A stretch of DNA of 64,000 nucleotides, taken from Sycobia sp. Sy_11. Its lineage: Eukaryota > Arthropoda > Insecta > Hymenoptera > Epichrysomallidae. Shown here piece after piece: positions 54,177 through 64,000 of the stretch (the stretch's first letter is position 1; every line of letters starts with the position of its first letter). The translations under genes and the position numbers were made by a program. The notes under the pieces are model-generated. The model ran no database searches. It worked only from the letters and a program-made list of their open reading frames with translations, and was not told the DNA's origin. The DNA is taken from contig JACCIC010000342.1 in NCBI GenBank assembly GCA_018907035.1, forward strand, positions 124,001-188,000, given 5' to 3'.

Positions 54177-54868
54177 ATGATTCATAAGAAGCGAATCAAA
54201 TCAGCGGATATGGCTTCCCGCAGCAGAGAGTTAGAGACAATCGGCATTGACTCAGACAGTTCAAATGAAGGTAGTAATGGTAGAAATCAACAAACCTCCG
54301 ACTACGGCTTATTCGATGCCCCCCCCCCCCACTTTCAATAACCGAGTAAATGATTTAGAATTAAAATTGAAGGAAGTGCAACGCACGCTTTTAGAACGTT
54401 TCTCGAAAGAAAAATCTACAGAATTAAACGACTTATTACGTGATGCAATAATAGAAATGTCCAGTGTTTACAATTCTCTCATCAACGCTTATTTACGGTT
54501 ACTAGAAAGACAACAATGTGTGCGTGAATTTAAGACCTCAATATCGGATAGATTTGTAAACATTAATGCTATTAAATCGGCAATTGTTGAACTTACTTCG
54601 GGTGATCTCAGTACAGCGTACGCTAACGCTGTCAAGCGAAATAAACATGATTCGTTTTCTCATGTTATCGAACCGTATACGTTTCAGTAATAATAAAACT
54701 ATTCCGATAAATAACAATGATCGCATTATTATAGGTTCGACAGACAGTTCAGCAAAATTTTTAACTTCTCCTAATGCTACTAAAGAAGTAGTAATGAAAA
54801 CAATTGACCCTGCCAAATTTAATATAACATTATGCGAAATACGCGAGATATTCTTTACTTGTACATGA
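54177..54868 (+). pseudogene. LINE ORF1 N-terminal fragment (R1 group), frameshifted
   Basis: The ATG at 54177 gives MIHKKRIKSADMASRSRELE and SDSSNEGSNGRNQQ. A run of about twelve C near 54320 shifts the frame into FNNRVNDLELKLKEVQRTLL, a probable coiled coil. A second shift near 54690 leads to NNNDRIIIGSTDSSAKFL and NATKEVVMKTIDPAKFN, a block of ORF1 proteins of R1-like LINEs. ORF2 and the zinc knuckles are absent: homology ends at 54868, where GC-rich DNA begins. Confidence 0.65.
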
Positions 54869-54869
54869 T

Positions 54870-55560
54870 CGATACGCGACACGCGGGGGTCGCGGGGCAC
54901 GAGCTCGGCGGCGGGCCAGGAGCCTAGCTGCACATATATATAAAAGCAACAAAAGAGATATAAAAGGCTATTTGCCGCCGACGACGATGCTGTCGTTGGC
55001 TTTGACGCTCGCTGGTGCTAGCTGGTGCTCGCCGCTGTCGCCTCGTAGCAGGGCGCTGGGCGCTCTCTCTCTCTTACGCGGATGCGTAAGGACGTGGCGA
55101 GCCGCGTCGCTATCTCTCGCTTCTCCTCGTCCGCTTGCGCGGTTGCGCGTGGCCGCGGCTAGAAACCGATGATGGCGTCGCTGGCGCGCGATGATTCTCC
55201 GCCGGCAGAGTTCGTTCTTCCTTAGCCGTTCGCATTCTCGGTTCAGGGCTGCGGCAAGGCTATTATCGTGCGTGTCTTTCCCGCACCTCCGGCTGACGTG
55301 CAAGTAATCGTCACGGACCTCGCCTCGAGAACACGTCGACACGACGGACGCTAATATGGCGACTTCGACTTTGCACGACTTCAGTCAACGGAAACGTAAG
55401 ACGAAGAATATAACGAAATGGGACAGAGGAAAGTTCGTCAGAATGTTCAAACGCCGGGTAGGAAAGTGCTCTCCTTTTCGAGCCGCGTTCCTACAGTTGC
55501 GCTCCAAGCGCCCTCGCGGCTCGCGCGAACACTCGCGGTTTTACCCGAGCGCTCTAACCT
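54870..55560. other. CpG-rich region, unrecognised
   Basis: About 690 bp with many CG dinucleotides, TATA-like motifs at its left side (TATATATAAAAG at 54936 and TATAAAAGG at 54960) and open frames on both strands (124 codons minus at 54968-55342, 96 codons plus from 55356). No domain was recognised. It may be a promoter region or the GC-rich leader of an unknown element. Confidence 0.35.
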
Positions 55561-55579
55561 ACAACCGCCGTTCGGGTGG

Positions 55580-55582
<3 letters not shown>

Positions 55583-55645
<63 letters not shown>
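55583..55645. repeat. (TA)n microsatellite
   Basis: A TA tract of about 62 bp. Another of ~35 bp lies at 55907-55941. Confidence 0.98.
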
Positions 55646-55649
<4 letters not shown>

Positions 55650-55902
55650 TCTATTGGAGGGATTAGAGGATTCTGTTTAACAGAATCATATACTATATAA
55701 TAGTTTAGCGAACAAAAAGAAATTTTTTGCCGTGCATATAATAACTAAGTGTATATATCCTAATAGTATCTAGCCAACAATTCAACGTTTTCAAGCCGCG
55801 GCAACTTTAATGAAAACTGGTAAATATCAACAGTTGAGAAAATCTCTTACAGCAAAGAGCTGCCATATATGAAATTCGTCTATTACTGTGATTTACAAAA
55901 AA

Positions 55903-55945
<43 letters not shown>

Positions 55946-56544
55946 GTTTCTAATTACAGATATGATAGTAAAAATTGGCGATATTTCCATTTTTATAATA
56001 CTTCACATTTTAACCCAGTAGAAAAATCCTATTTCTAACTAATATCATAATATACAAAAAATTTCAACAAATATTTTAAATTAAAGTTCAACACTCATCA
56101 AAATGCATATATTATAGTCTATATATATTTTCTTTATAAGCGTTCTTTTTTTAGAAAAATGGACTTAACCGTAATATATCTGTTGACTATTCTATATGCT
56201 CTTTTGGTTTGAATATATTTTTTCTAGAATTACTGTTGATACAGAAAATGCGTAGAATAAGAAATCTGTATTTTGATAAGATCTATAGCTTTGATTAACA
56301 ATCCTTTTTGAAATTTTTCGCATTTTACAAGATAAATTTAAAACCGAGATATTTATGGAGCTCTTACGGTGTCCACGATAAAAATAGAATTTCCTTCAAT
56401 TTTCATCATAATATTTGTGGTAAGCATTTCATAAAACACAAATAAACATTTTTTCAACATAGTGAAGTAAGGCGAATAATATAACACAGATACAGTCTCA
56501 TTTATGTCGATTCAAAAAAGAAATAGGGCTTTCTGTCCGTAATA
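55646..56544. other. no gene seen; AT-rich DNA
   Basis: No recognisable frames or repeat families apart from the TA tract at 55907-55941. Confidence 0.5.
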
Positions 56545-56690
56545 AAATAAATTAATAAATATTTTTAACGGTCTTATAATCCTTATAATATAATATATTA
56601 ACTAAAATAATGACAGTCAGACTGTCCTTGTTTATTATCACCCCCGAAATTCAGAAAGGAATCTTATTACTAAATTTATTTAGATTAAAA
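56545..56690 (-). repeat. PLE-associated 3' repeat, fragment P7
   Basis: Minus-oriented piece with AACGGTCTTATAATCC, the intact palindrome GACAGTCAGACTGTC (56612-56626) and TCACCCCCGAAATTCAGAAA. Confidence 0.72.
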
Positions 56691-56964
56691 ATTAATACTA
56701 AGAAATTAAAATAATAATAAAATAAAATAAATTAGAAACAATAACAATTTTAATTTATTAAATTATTACATTAATAAATTACGATGGCCAAAAGTATTCG
56801 GCCGCGCAAATAATTGTATAATATAATTATTTCAATACGCACAAACCATATACCTACACCATAACTAACAAATTTGAACTATACTAATACACATACACGA
56901 AACACAACTCTGGTAAATAATATTGTAATATAAATAATATTATAAATGCGCGAAAACCGAGCGA

Positions 56965-57024
56965 CGCAGTCCTAATACATTTTTCGCGGCAAGAGAGAGC
57001 CGCGCCTAGTGTATTAGGACTGCG
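56965..57024. other. perfect inverted repeat with a second inner stem
   Basis: The arms CGCAGTCCTAATACA (56965-56979) and TGTATTAGGACTGCG (57010-57024) are perfectly complementary. Inside, CGCGGC (56985-56990) pairs with GCCGCG (56999-57004) around an AAGAGAGA loop. This gives a ~60-nt two-stem hairpin in otherwise unrecognised DNA. Confidence 0.85.
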
Positions 57025-57224
57025 CCGACTCTCCCCTCTAATACATGTCCGCACGCTACCGTTCTCTCTAACGCTTAACTCGCTCAAGCATCGTGGTGTA
57101 TGCCTCGGAAGGGGAATTCAAGAGTTCTTACACCGGCACGTATACTCTGGTGATATATAAGAGGTGTAATAGCGAAAATGCCAGTATAATGTAAATGTAA
57201 AATATTAAGTACACGGGCATATAT

Positions 57225-57228
<4 letters not shown>

Positions 57229-57273
<45 letters not shown>
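57229..57273. repeat. (TA)n microsatellite
   Basis: A TA tract of about 45 bp. Another of about 40 bp follows at 57364-57403 and runs into a short GT repeat. Confidence 0.98.
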
Positions 57274-57277
<4 letters not shown>

Positions 57278-57359
57278 AAAATATTTGTAAATAAAATTTT
57301 TGGATTAAAAAAATAACCCGCTGTTCCCTATATTTTTCTTAATTTACAGAAACCTATAG

Positions 57360-57414
<55 letters not shown>

Positions 57415-57509
57415 ACTCTGTATTACGTATTGGAGTCAGTTCTTTCAAAACATGGTTGCAGATAAAATTCTAGGATTAAGAAAACAGAATCCTCTAATCT
57501 CCCCTATAC

Positions 57510-57715
57510 AGGGTCCGTTCCGAAAGGCCTCCAGTAAATTGCCGATAAGTAGATATGTCAATAATGGAATGCATTTTCCTATACTTCCCATGTAAATGTA
57601 ATGAACGGTTATGAAACTGACAATTTTCCGCCGTTGATGTAATCAGTGGAAATAAACGGTCAGATATGGTATTTTGACTTACTGATGACTTACTGGGATA
57701 TTGTTCCCAGTATGT
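57510..57715 (+). repeat. dispersed repeat family Y, copy 2
   Basis: Matches 35690-35890: TCCAGTAAATTGCC, GGAATGCATTTTCCTATACT, ATGAACGGTTATGAAACTG, GGAAATAAACGGTCAGATA, ATTTTGACTTACTGATGACT. It ends at a GGGATATTGTTCCC inverted repeat and lacks the right part of copy 1. Confidence 0.72.
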
Positions 57716-57908
57716 AATGGATTAATGAATAATCATTATAATGAATAATAATCGAGCAAAATTACGTATAAGTGACAAGGTGGAGCATAAAATGTATAGT
57801 TTATAATCAATTTTCTTTATTAATTATGATTTAGAATTATTTATATTTATGTATTTTACAAATATATATATATATAATTATTTTGTATGTATTATATATA
57901 ATTATATA

Positions 57909-58348
57909 GACGGTGTTCGAAATGTTCCGGACCCCCCACTTATAACGTAAATTAAGCACTTTGAAAAAAAATGTTAAATACAAAAGTTGTTCTGAAGTTC
58001 TGTTGTTTTGAAGGTTCAACTCAAACGTTACCTTGGATTTGTTATTGATTATCATTTTAAAGGTCATTTGAAGAGTATCTTCAGTTTTTTAAATAGGAAC
58101 CCTTATTTTTTATTTCAGATTCTGAAAGAGCACATCATTTTACATCTGAATATGAAAAAAATAGGGGTTCCTATTTAAAAAACTGAAGATGACATTCAAA
58201 TGACCTTGAAAATGATAATCAGTAACCATTACAAGATCGCCATTTATGTTCAATCTTCAAAACTGAACAATTTTTGTATTTAAAATTTTTTTCTAATGAG
58301 CTTACTTTATGTTATAAGTGAGGGGTCTGGAACATTTTGAATACCCTG
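57909..58348. mobile_element. foldback MITE with TA target site
   Basis: 440 bp, TA on both sides (57907-57908 and 58349-58350). The left end GACGGTGTTCGAAATGTTCC and the reverse complement of the right end CAGGGTATTCAAAATGTTCC are related, and the two arms stay complementary for nearly 200 bp each, leaving a loop of ~50 nt around 58105-58155. No coding capacity. The TA target and form fit a non-autonomous Tc1/mariner-type element. Confidence 0.88.
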
Positions 58349-58619
58349 TATATTTATAATAGATATAAATATATATAATTAATTAATATAAATAATTTTG
58401 TTAAATGTAAAAATGGAAATATTTAAACCAAGTTTGCGTATAACACAAATAAGTTTTAAATTTTATATTCATTTAATTTTATGAAATTAAATAATCTAAT
58501 TAATAAATAAAATATATTATAAAGTATAAATTGTGTGCGCAACCTTGCCACTTATAAGTAATTGTACTCGATTGTCGATTCTAAAAACTACTAAAGATCA
58601 ATTTGAGGCCTTCTTTAAA

Positions 58620-58870
58620 AAATCCTTTATTTAAATTTAAATGTGTAATACACATGCAAACATTTACGGTAATACTTGCTTATACACATATGTGTATATG
58701 AACGCAACCAGCAGTGACCAGCTGTTCGGCGGGGTTTTATGAAAATGGACGCGATCAGCTGCTTACTGAAGCCAACTCAACGGAACGATATCCCAGTAAG
58801 TCACCGGTAAATACTGTATCTGACCGTTGATTTTCTCTGCTTACGTCAATGGCGGAAAACTTGCGGAATG
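58620..58870 (-). repeat. dispersed repeat family Y, copy 3
   Basis: The reverse complement of the right half of copy 1: GTGTAATACACATGCAAACA, ACCAGCTGTTCGGC, AAATGGACGCGATCAGCTGC, TTACTGAAGCCAACTCAACG, and TCTGACCGTTGATTTTCTC. Confidence 0.7.
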
Positions 58871-60003
58871 GACTGGGCGAATAACTCTTTTTAGTAACTT
58901 CTTTTTTAATAATTAATAATAATAATATATTTGATTTGTAATTTATAAAAAAATAATTCACAATATTTTATTGCTCCACTTCGATTTCTCTAGCTACTCC
59001 CTATAACAAATAAAAGAAAAAAATTTATTATTTCATAAATTAAATTGAATTATAATATATCAACTTCCACGTGTTTCGTCGCACCTTAATTTCTTAATAC
59101 TATTATCGGCTGTTCGGTCTTGACCGACTTTTGCGCTCTCTCTATTTACTTGGTCATCTATTTACACGGCTGGAGCTTCATCGCAGCCCCTTTCGAGGAG
59201 CTTCTAGTCAATAATATAAAATGATTAATTTTTAAATAATTCAGGAGCAACTGATTTTATTTCAAAATTGTTACATGATCTTATTCAATACACATAAACT
59301 ACAATTTCTTATTGATTTCTCCGACACATTTTATTTTCATTCGATGTGTCTCGCTACAATTAATTTTGAGGAAACAGTGCACCTTTTCTTGTAATTACTT
59401 AATTATATGGATTTCCCTATCTTAAACGATTTATCGACGATTTTGTATTCTTCTTTGTTGGTCTGAGTGTATTAATTAGAGGAGCACCTCGTTATTAATG
59501 ACAAAACAGCACTTTTTCTCAAAGATAAAATCTGTTTTTATTTTCGGCGGATTTTTTAGCAGAAAGAAATACCTGGCGGATTTAGAATATTATTTTAAGG
59601 AGCGCCTTGTAAATAATATATTTTTAATTCTATTGCTGACAAAAGAGCGCCTTTACTCAGAAATAGGATTTTTTCTTTTAATTTCCACTGCCCTTCTTCA
59701 GTGTCGCTCGATGTGATATTTCTTGTTAGTAAGGGAGCGCCTTTTCCTCTTTGAGAGTTTACACCGGGAGACGACGGGTCGGTTCATCGAATTTTGCTGA
59801 TTCCTTTTCTTCACTTGAGAGGTGCCTTCCAATTGCCGAAAACAAACAAAATTTCCATCGAAAAATAATGCACTTTTATACAAACGAAAAGTACGTTATT
59901 TGATTTTAATTTATCATTTTATTCATTTTGATTTGACACACCCATTTTTTTTTTGATATTTCACTATTTCGCTCATTCGGCTACTCGCGAGCAGACAATT
60001 CAT
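58871..60003. other. no gene seen; contains repeated GGAGCGCCTT-type motifs
   Basis: Mostly AT-rich. Between 59470 and 59760 the motif GAGCRCCTY recurs about four times at irregular spacing (59480, 59601, 59646, 59732), with related flanks such as TGACAAAA. No recognisable protein. Confidence 0.4.
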
Positions 60004-60293
60004 GGTTTTTTCACCACGATAATGCACCGACACATTCCAGCATGATTGTGTCTCATTTTGTGTTTGCCCAAAAAATCAAAGTCATTGCTCTGTCATTCGC
60101 TAGATTTGGCTACCTGGGACTTCTTCCTTTTTCCGATAATCAAAAATCCGCTTCGGAGAACGCACCATGAGCCCATAGTCAATATCGCTAGACAAACTTT
60201 TTACATCGTAAACAAACAGATAACAAACACACTAATGGAGATATGGTGCTCAAATTTCACACGGACATCAAAAAAAGTTGTACCAATATAGAA
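60004..60293 (+). pseudogene. mariner transposase C-terminal remnant
   Basis: WFFHHDNAPTHSSMIVSHF contains the second catalytic D (HHDNAP). After a frameshift DLATWDFFLFPIIKNPLRRT and HHEPI carry the third D (DFFLF), then the frame ends with EIWCSNFTRTSKKVVPI at 60289-60291. The DLAPC..FFLFP group is the same as at 11.1 and 52.6 kb. Confidence 0.85.
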
Positions 60294-61639
60294 AAAAAAA
60301 TTAAAATAAAAATTAAATGCACCAGTCCGTGTCAAATTTGATCATATAGTATTCGCTATGGGCACGAACGTAAGTGCAGTGCTAGAATGGTAAACTAGAG
60401 AACTTTGATTTATAAAATATATACGTTAGTATTTCTTTGTATAGGCTTGTTATAAATATTTAATATTAATATAGGTAGCCAAGGTCTGCGTGGTAAGCAT
60501 AATGTTTTGCGAACTTTTTATAGTCTCATTAAAAGTTTGGATTGAAATATATTGAAACTGGTTGAATCGGATATGCATTTCAATCATTTTCATTCCATTC
60601 TAATGCGTATTCACATATCAATTCTGTGTTATCAGTTTTTATTTTATAAATTATTTAATTTATGTAAGACCCACTTGGGAGCGATAATTTTGATAAGAAT
60701 TAAATTGATTCTTATTAAAATTCAATCCTTTTATATTATTGATTAATGCATACCTTGAAGTAATATAAAAGCAAACAAGTGTCATTCCGAAATAAAAATT
60801 GTTAAAATCACTCGATTTCATGTAAGTTGGCGAACCGACCCGCGCGAATAAATATACCCAAACACAAATATAATAGAAAGAGGAAGAATATAGGTGAAGG
60901 CCGTGCGAAATCTTAAAACTCGAAATAATTCGATTAGCTCGCGATACTTGTAATGGTACATGTGATGTATATAAATATGGATATATGAAAACGATATATA
61001 TAACTATGGATATACAAAAAGCGCAATTATAATTTATATTTATTTTCTTGTTTTATTATATATTGCAAGGAATCTATCAGGAGGTCCCGCTTAATAAATA
61101 ATTTAATTATTTTGTATTATTTTTTTTGTATTTATTAATAAGAATATATTAATTGTTTATAATTTCAAAATGATAAACGAGTTAAGAGTTACTCACCATA
61201 ATTTGTAACTACCAGTCCTGATACGTTCCTCCCTCTTCAATCGAACCCTAATAAATATAAAATAAAAAGAAAAAGAAAATCAACCATAAGCAGAATGGAG
61301 ACGGAGAATTACATGACGCCTGAACATGAATCTGTAAAATAACTAGAATAACTAATTATTGAAATTACTGGTGAATAGCTCTAATCCAAGCGTTAAAAAC
61401 TAAAATTGTAAGGCCGAAAATTATTTTTGAAATTAATATTAGAAAAAAAATATGACTGTTCCAAGAATATCTTGGATTTACCGGTTAACAAAAGAGGAAT
61501 TTATCAAAGAATTACAAAAAGTAAATGTAGAGAATGAAGAAAAGAACTAGAAAAACTAGAAGCAAACCTGCAACGCTTACGGAATCTAAAAAATAATGCA
61601 AGTACTTCCTTACCTACAAACATTACATCGTTACCTATA
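60294..61639. other. no gene seen; upstream flank of the Gypsy remnant
   Basis: AT-rich. TTGGCGAACCGACCCGCGCG at about 60826 could be a primer binding site region of the Gypsy element, but no LTR pair was recognised. Confidence 0.4.
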
Positions 61640-61645
61640 AATAGA

Positions 61646-62215
61646 ATGGCAAGCGATAATAATCAATTTTTTAAACCATCGATGCACACAATAGAAACAA
61701 CGAGTCCAACTATAAAAGTACTCGACATATTCAGAAAATGGAATCGCTATAAATTTTTTGATGGTAAAATTCTATATGCGTTTATGGAACGAGTAAGGGA
61801 ATTCCAAAAAGCTTATACATATACCGACGAAGAAATTCTACGAGGATATCCCGAACTGCTGCGTGGAGATGCAGAATTATGGTATAGTAATTATTTATCA
61901 AATATAAATAACTTGGAAGAACTTGAAACTGAATTAAGAAATTTTTATTGAGCACCTGGAGAGTTGCCAAACCTTGAGCTGCAAATCAGTGATCGTAAAC
62001 AAGAAATAGACGAAACTATACGATCATTCGTCAACATAATTATGACACTAATGCGTCGCCGAGGAAGAATTCGAAAAAATAATCGAATTATTTCTCAAAT
62101 AGAAAATGCGCCAAATAAACGTATTTGTAAATTAGCAGATGTTGGTTTAATGCATTTAAAAACAAATGAGAAAACAATATTAAATGAATTTTTTCAAAAG
62201 AAAAGAAAAAATTAG
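61646..62215 (+). pseudogene. Gypsy gag, broken
   Basis: 101 codons from 61646: VLDIFRKWNRYKFFDGKI, FMERVREFQKAYTYTDEEIL, LLRGDAELWYSNY. After a TGA at about 61949 the frame continues with LELQISDRKQEIDETIRSFV and CKLADVGLMHLKTNEK. The pattern of an ELLRGDAxLWY block followed by E.I..F pieces is that of the retrotransposon gag family. The zinc knuckle is not seen. Confidence 0.78.
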
Positions 62216-62489
62216 AAAATATCAAAGGTCCAATACCGTTATTGCAACATATAATTGTTTCGTAAGAAAATACTCCGATAAAAAATAAATATCAATCAAG
62301 AAATCGGATAATGCAAAATATTATAAATTCGGAAGTATATAAAATGTTGAAAGAAGGGGTGATCATTTTAAAAACACTCAACGACCAATTAAAAATTTTA
62401 AAAGACGTCTTGCAGTGCTTAAAAACGCCAAGTTAAAACCAAAATTTGAAAAATGCTACTGTTTCCGTTCCTAATTAAAATATCTAGCT

Positions 62490-62985
62490 CATATAGTAGA
62501 TAAAGATGATCTGCATACCGATCCAGAAAAAACTGCCGCCGTTACGAATTTATCTCCACCTAGAAACCCAAAACAAATATAACAATTTATGAGATTAATA
62601 TCGTGGTATAGACGTTTTGTAAAGGATACATCAAATGTTACAGCTCCTCTACATAAGCTAATAAAGAAAAAAGATGAATCAGAATGCGAAGAAATTCGAT
62701 ACAACAAAAAGCATTAGACCTAATAAAAAATTTAATAACAAATGCACCAATTCTTGCCTGTTCAGACTGGGAGAAGCCATTTATACTACATACCCATGCA
62801 AGCACCGAAGGATTAGAAGCCGCTCTTACGCAATCATACGAGGAAACTGAACATATTGTTGCTTATGCTAGTCGTACTCTTACATGAGCAGAAAAAAATT
62901 ATTCTGCAACGAACTTGACTGTCTAGCCATTAAATGGGGCATCTGGAAGTTCAGAGGCTATCTTGAAGTTTACCAAGGTCGCACA
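62490..62985 (+). pseudogene. Gypsy reverse transcriptase end and RNase H, broken
   Basis: Across frames: LAHIVDKDDLHTDPEKTAAV, QFMRLISWYRRFVKDTSNVT, APLHKLIKKKD (reverse transcriptase thumb), then ALDLIKNLITNAPILACSDW and KPFILHTHASTEGLEAALTQ (RNase H). The catalytic D of the usual TDAS is H here. A stop follows YASRTLT at 62885-62887; the next frame still reads AIKWGIWKFRGYLE. Confidence 0.88.
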
Positions 62986-62989
62986 ATCT

Positions 62990-63586
62990 GTTATTGTGTT
63001 TATAAAAAAATGCTTATAAAAATTTTGTAAAAACAGATATACATATATTTTATTATATATATTTTTTAAATATCTAGTGCCCCGGCGAAAATGACTTAAA
63101 TTACATAATCTAAAATTATAGAATAATTGTGTGAAATATAATTGTATCTTAAATAATAAAACTACTAATATAAGAGATTGTTATATTGAAAAGTACGAAT
63201 GTACTGCGCGACGAAAGTGTTTACGTCTTCGAGCAGGTAACGTAAACACTCGCGGTTAAGTCCAATGCCAGTGAGGCGAATGATGCTGAAAAGTAGCACA
63301 AACTTAATGTCCAGCTGAACAGGAGAATATAAGATTTGTGCGGCTTTCAAGCAATAATCATATTAATTTAATGTATAATAAGTTAAATTAATATGGATAA
63401 TTATACTAATTTAATACATAAGGTATAATAATGTCGACTAATAAGTAAAATTAATAGAAATTTAATACTTAATACTTTAATACTTAAATCAAAATTTGAT
63501 ATTTCGACATAAACACAAACTTATTTAAAATTCATTCTAACATGCGATTTGTCGGCTAATACGAATATGTAATATATAATATATAC

Positions 63587-63661
<75 letters not shown>

Positions 63662-64000
63662 GCATTGTAATCTATTTTCTATTACTTCTTTTTAGACTTT
63701 GTTATGGTAAATGTATGCTTATATTAATTTATTGATATACGGATGAATATCGGTAATATTTATTTTATATAACTACAACAAATATTACTCAGAAAAAGCA
63801 TATCGCGATAAATCAAACTCTATAGTCACCACACGACAAATATAAAAATTGTGAAGTCGCTGATCAGTATATACACACAGATAGAGCACCGCGACTCTAC
63901 GCTATAGATCTGCACGGTTGTGCTTACGGGTAACTTACGACTGACGCAAAATTTTTTCTTTTTTTTAAAAAAATAATAAAACCAATATTTACTTTTCTTT
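62990..64000. other. no gene seen; AT-rich DNA with a long TA microsatellite
   Basis: A (TA)n tract of about 80 bp with one C interruption lies at 63577-63657. The rest shows no recognisable gene. Confidence 0.55.
63577..63657. repeat. (TA)n microsatellite
   Basis: The longest TA array in the window, interrupted near 63603 by CATA. Confidence 0.97.

Larger units (their letters stand above)
61640..62985 (+). mobile_element. Ty3/Gypsy LTR retrotransposon remnant, internally deleted
   Basis: Gag-like sequence at 61646-62215 is followed almost directly by the end of reverse transcriptase and RNase H at 62490-62985. Protease and most of reverse transcriptase are missing. Stops and frameshifts are frequent. 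It is treated as an LTR retrotransposon fossil: no envelope gene is seen. Confidence 0.82.

Noticed and set aside
54968..55342. 124-codon minus-strand frame, Arg-rich
   Set aside because: Open because GC-rich DNA has few stop codons; a plus-strand frame overlaps it and neither has a known domain.
61640..62985. Endogenous retrovirus with envelope
   Set aside because: Only gag-like and pol-end sequences are visible; there is no envelope-like frame, so Ty3/Gypsy retrotransposon is the safer call.

Overview
This window is AT-rich eukaryotic DNA, most likely from an insect and quite possibly an ant. The reasons are a spliced nuclear gene for a mitochondrial import receptor, mauritiana-type mariner transposons that resemble the Mboumar elements of ants, and dense (TA)n and (GA)n microsatellites. 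Nothing in it looks prokaryotic: no operons, no CRISPR array, no ribosome binding sites and no tRNA or rRNA that I can see.

The only host gene I can support is Tom20 (TOMM20), on the minus strand. Coding exon 1 is at 31345-31468, exon 2 at 3127-3218 and exon 3 at 2885-3058. All have correct GT/AG borders and matching phases and give about 130 of the usual ~145 residues. The last short coding exon was not found and probably lies left of the window. Intron 1 is about 28.1 kb and is built almost entirely of transposable elements, while intron 2 is only 68 bp.

Inside intron 1, from left to right: a series of decayed mariner copies from several subfamilies (5.1, 7.7, 9.3, 10.6 and 11.1 kb); 3' pieces of a Penelope-like element (PLE) repeat (4.8 and 11.7 kb); an unrecognised stretch with GC-rich islands (12-16.5 kb); a decayed Copia element (17.1-20.3 kb); an RTE-like repeat split by a 4.2-kb segment with ~255-bp inverted termini (21.0-25.2 kb), which itself holds a nearly intact mariner; a 60-bp minisatellite (25.7-27.4 kb) whose repeats are open as 20-residue units; and two more RTE-like repeat copies, one carrying another nearly intact mariner (27.7-30.2 kb).

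Right of Tom20 exon 1: a second segment with inverted termini (31.6-35.3 kb) starting only ~137 bp upstream of the Tom20 start codon; a minus-strand R1/Jockey-type LINE (36.4-41.0 kb); Tc1 and Copia scraps (41.6-42.2 kb); a minus-strand Copia element (42.3-51 kb) interrupted by a LINE with 9-bp target duplications (43.1-46.1 kb); a PLE with a GIY-YIG domain and a hammerhead-like motif (51.5-52.4 kb); a mariner remnant (52.6-53.3 kb); a LINE ORF1 fragment (54.2-54.9 kb); GC-rich and microsatellite DNA; a foldback MITE (57.9-58.3 kb); a mariner scrap (60.0 kb); and a Ty3/Gypsy remnant (61.6-63.0 kb).

The parts most worth following are the pair of segments with related long inverted termini, the 60-bp/180-bp coding-length minisatellite, the hammerhead-like motif in the PLE repeats, two mariner copies that share the same inactivating nonsense codon, and the transposon-packed first intron of Tom20. 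No element here looks fully intact. All family assignments rest on motif recognition by eye, without database searches.
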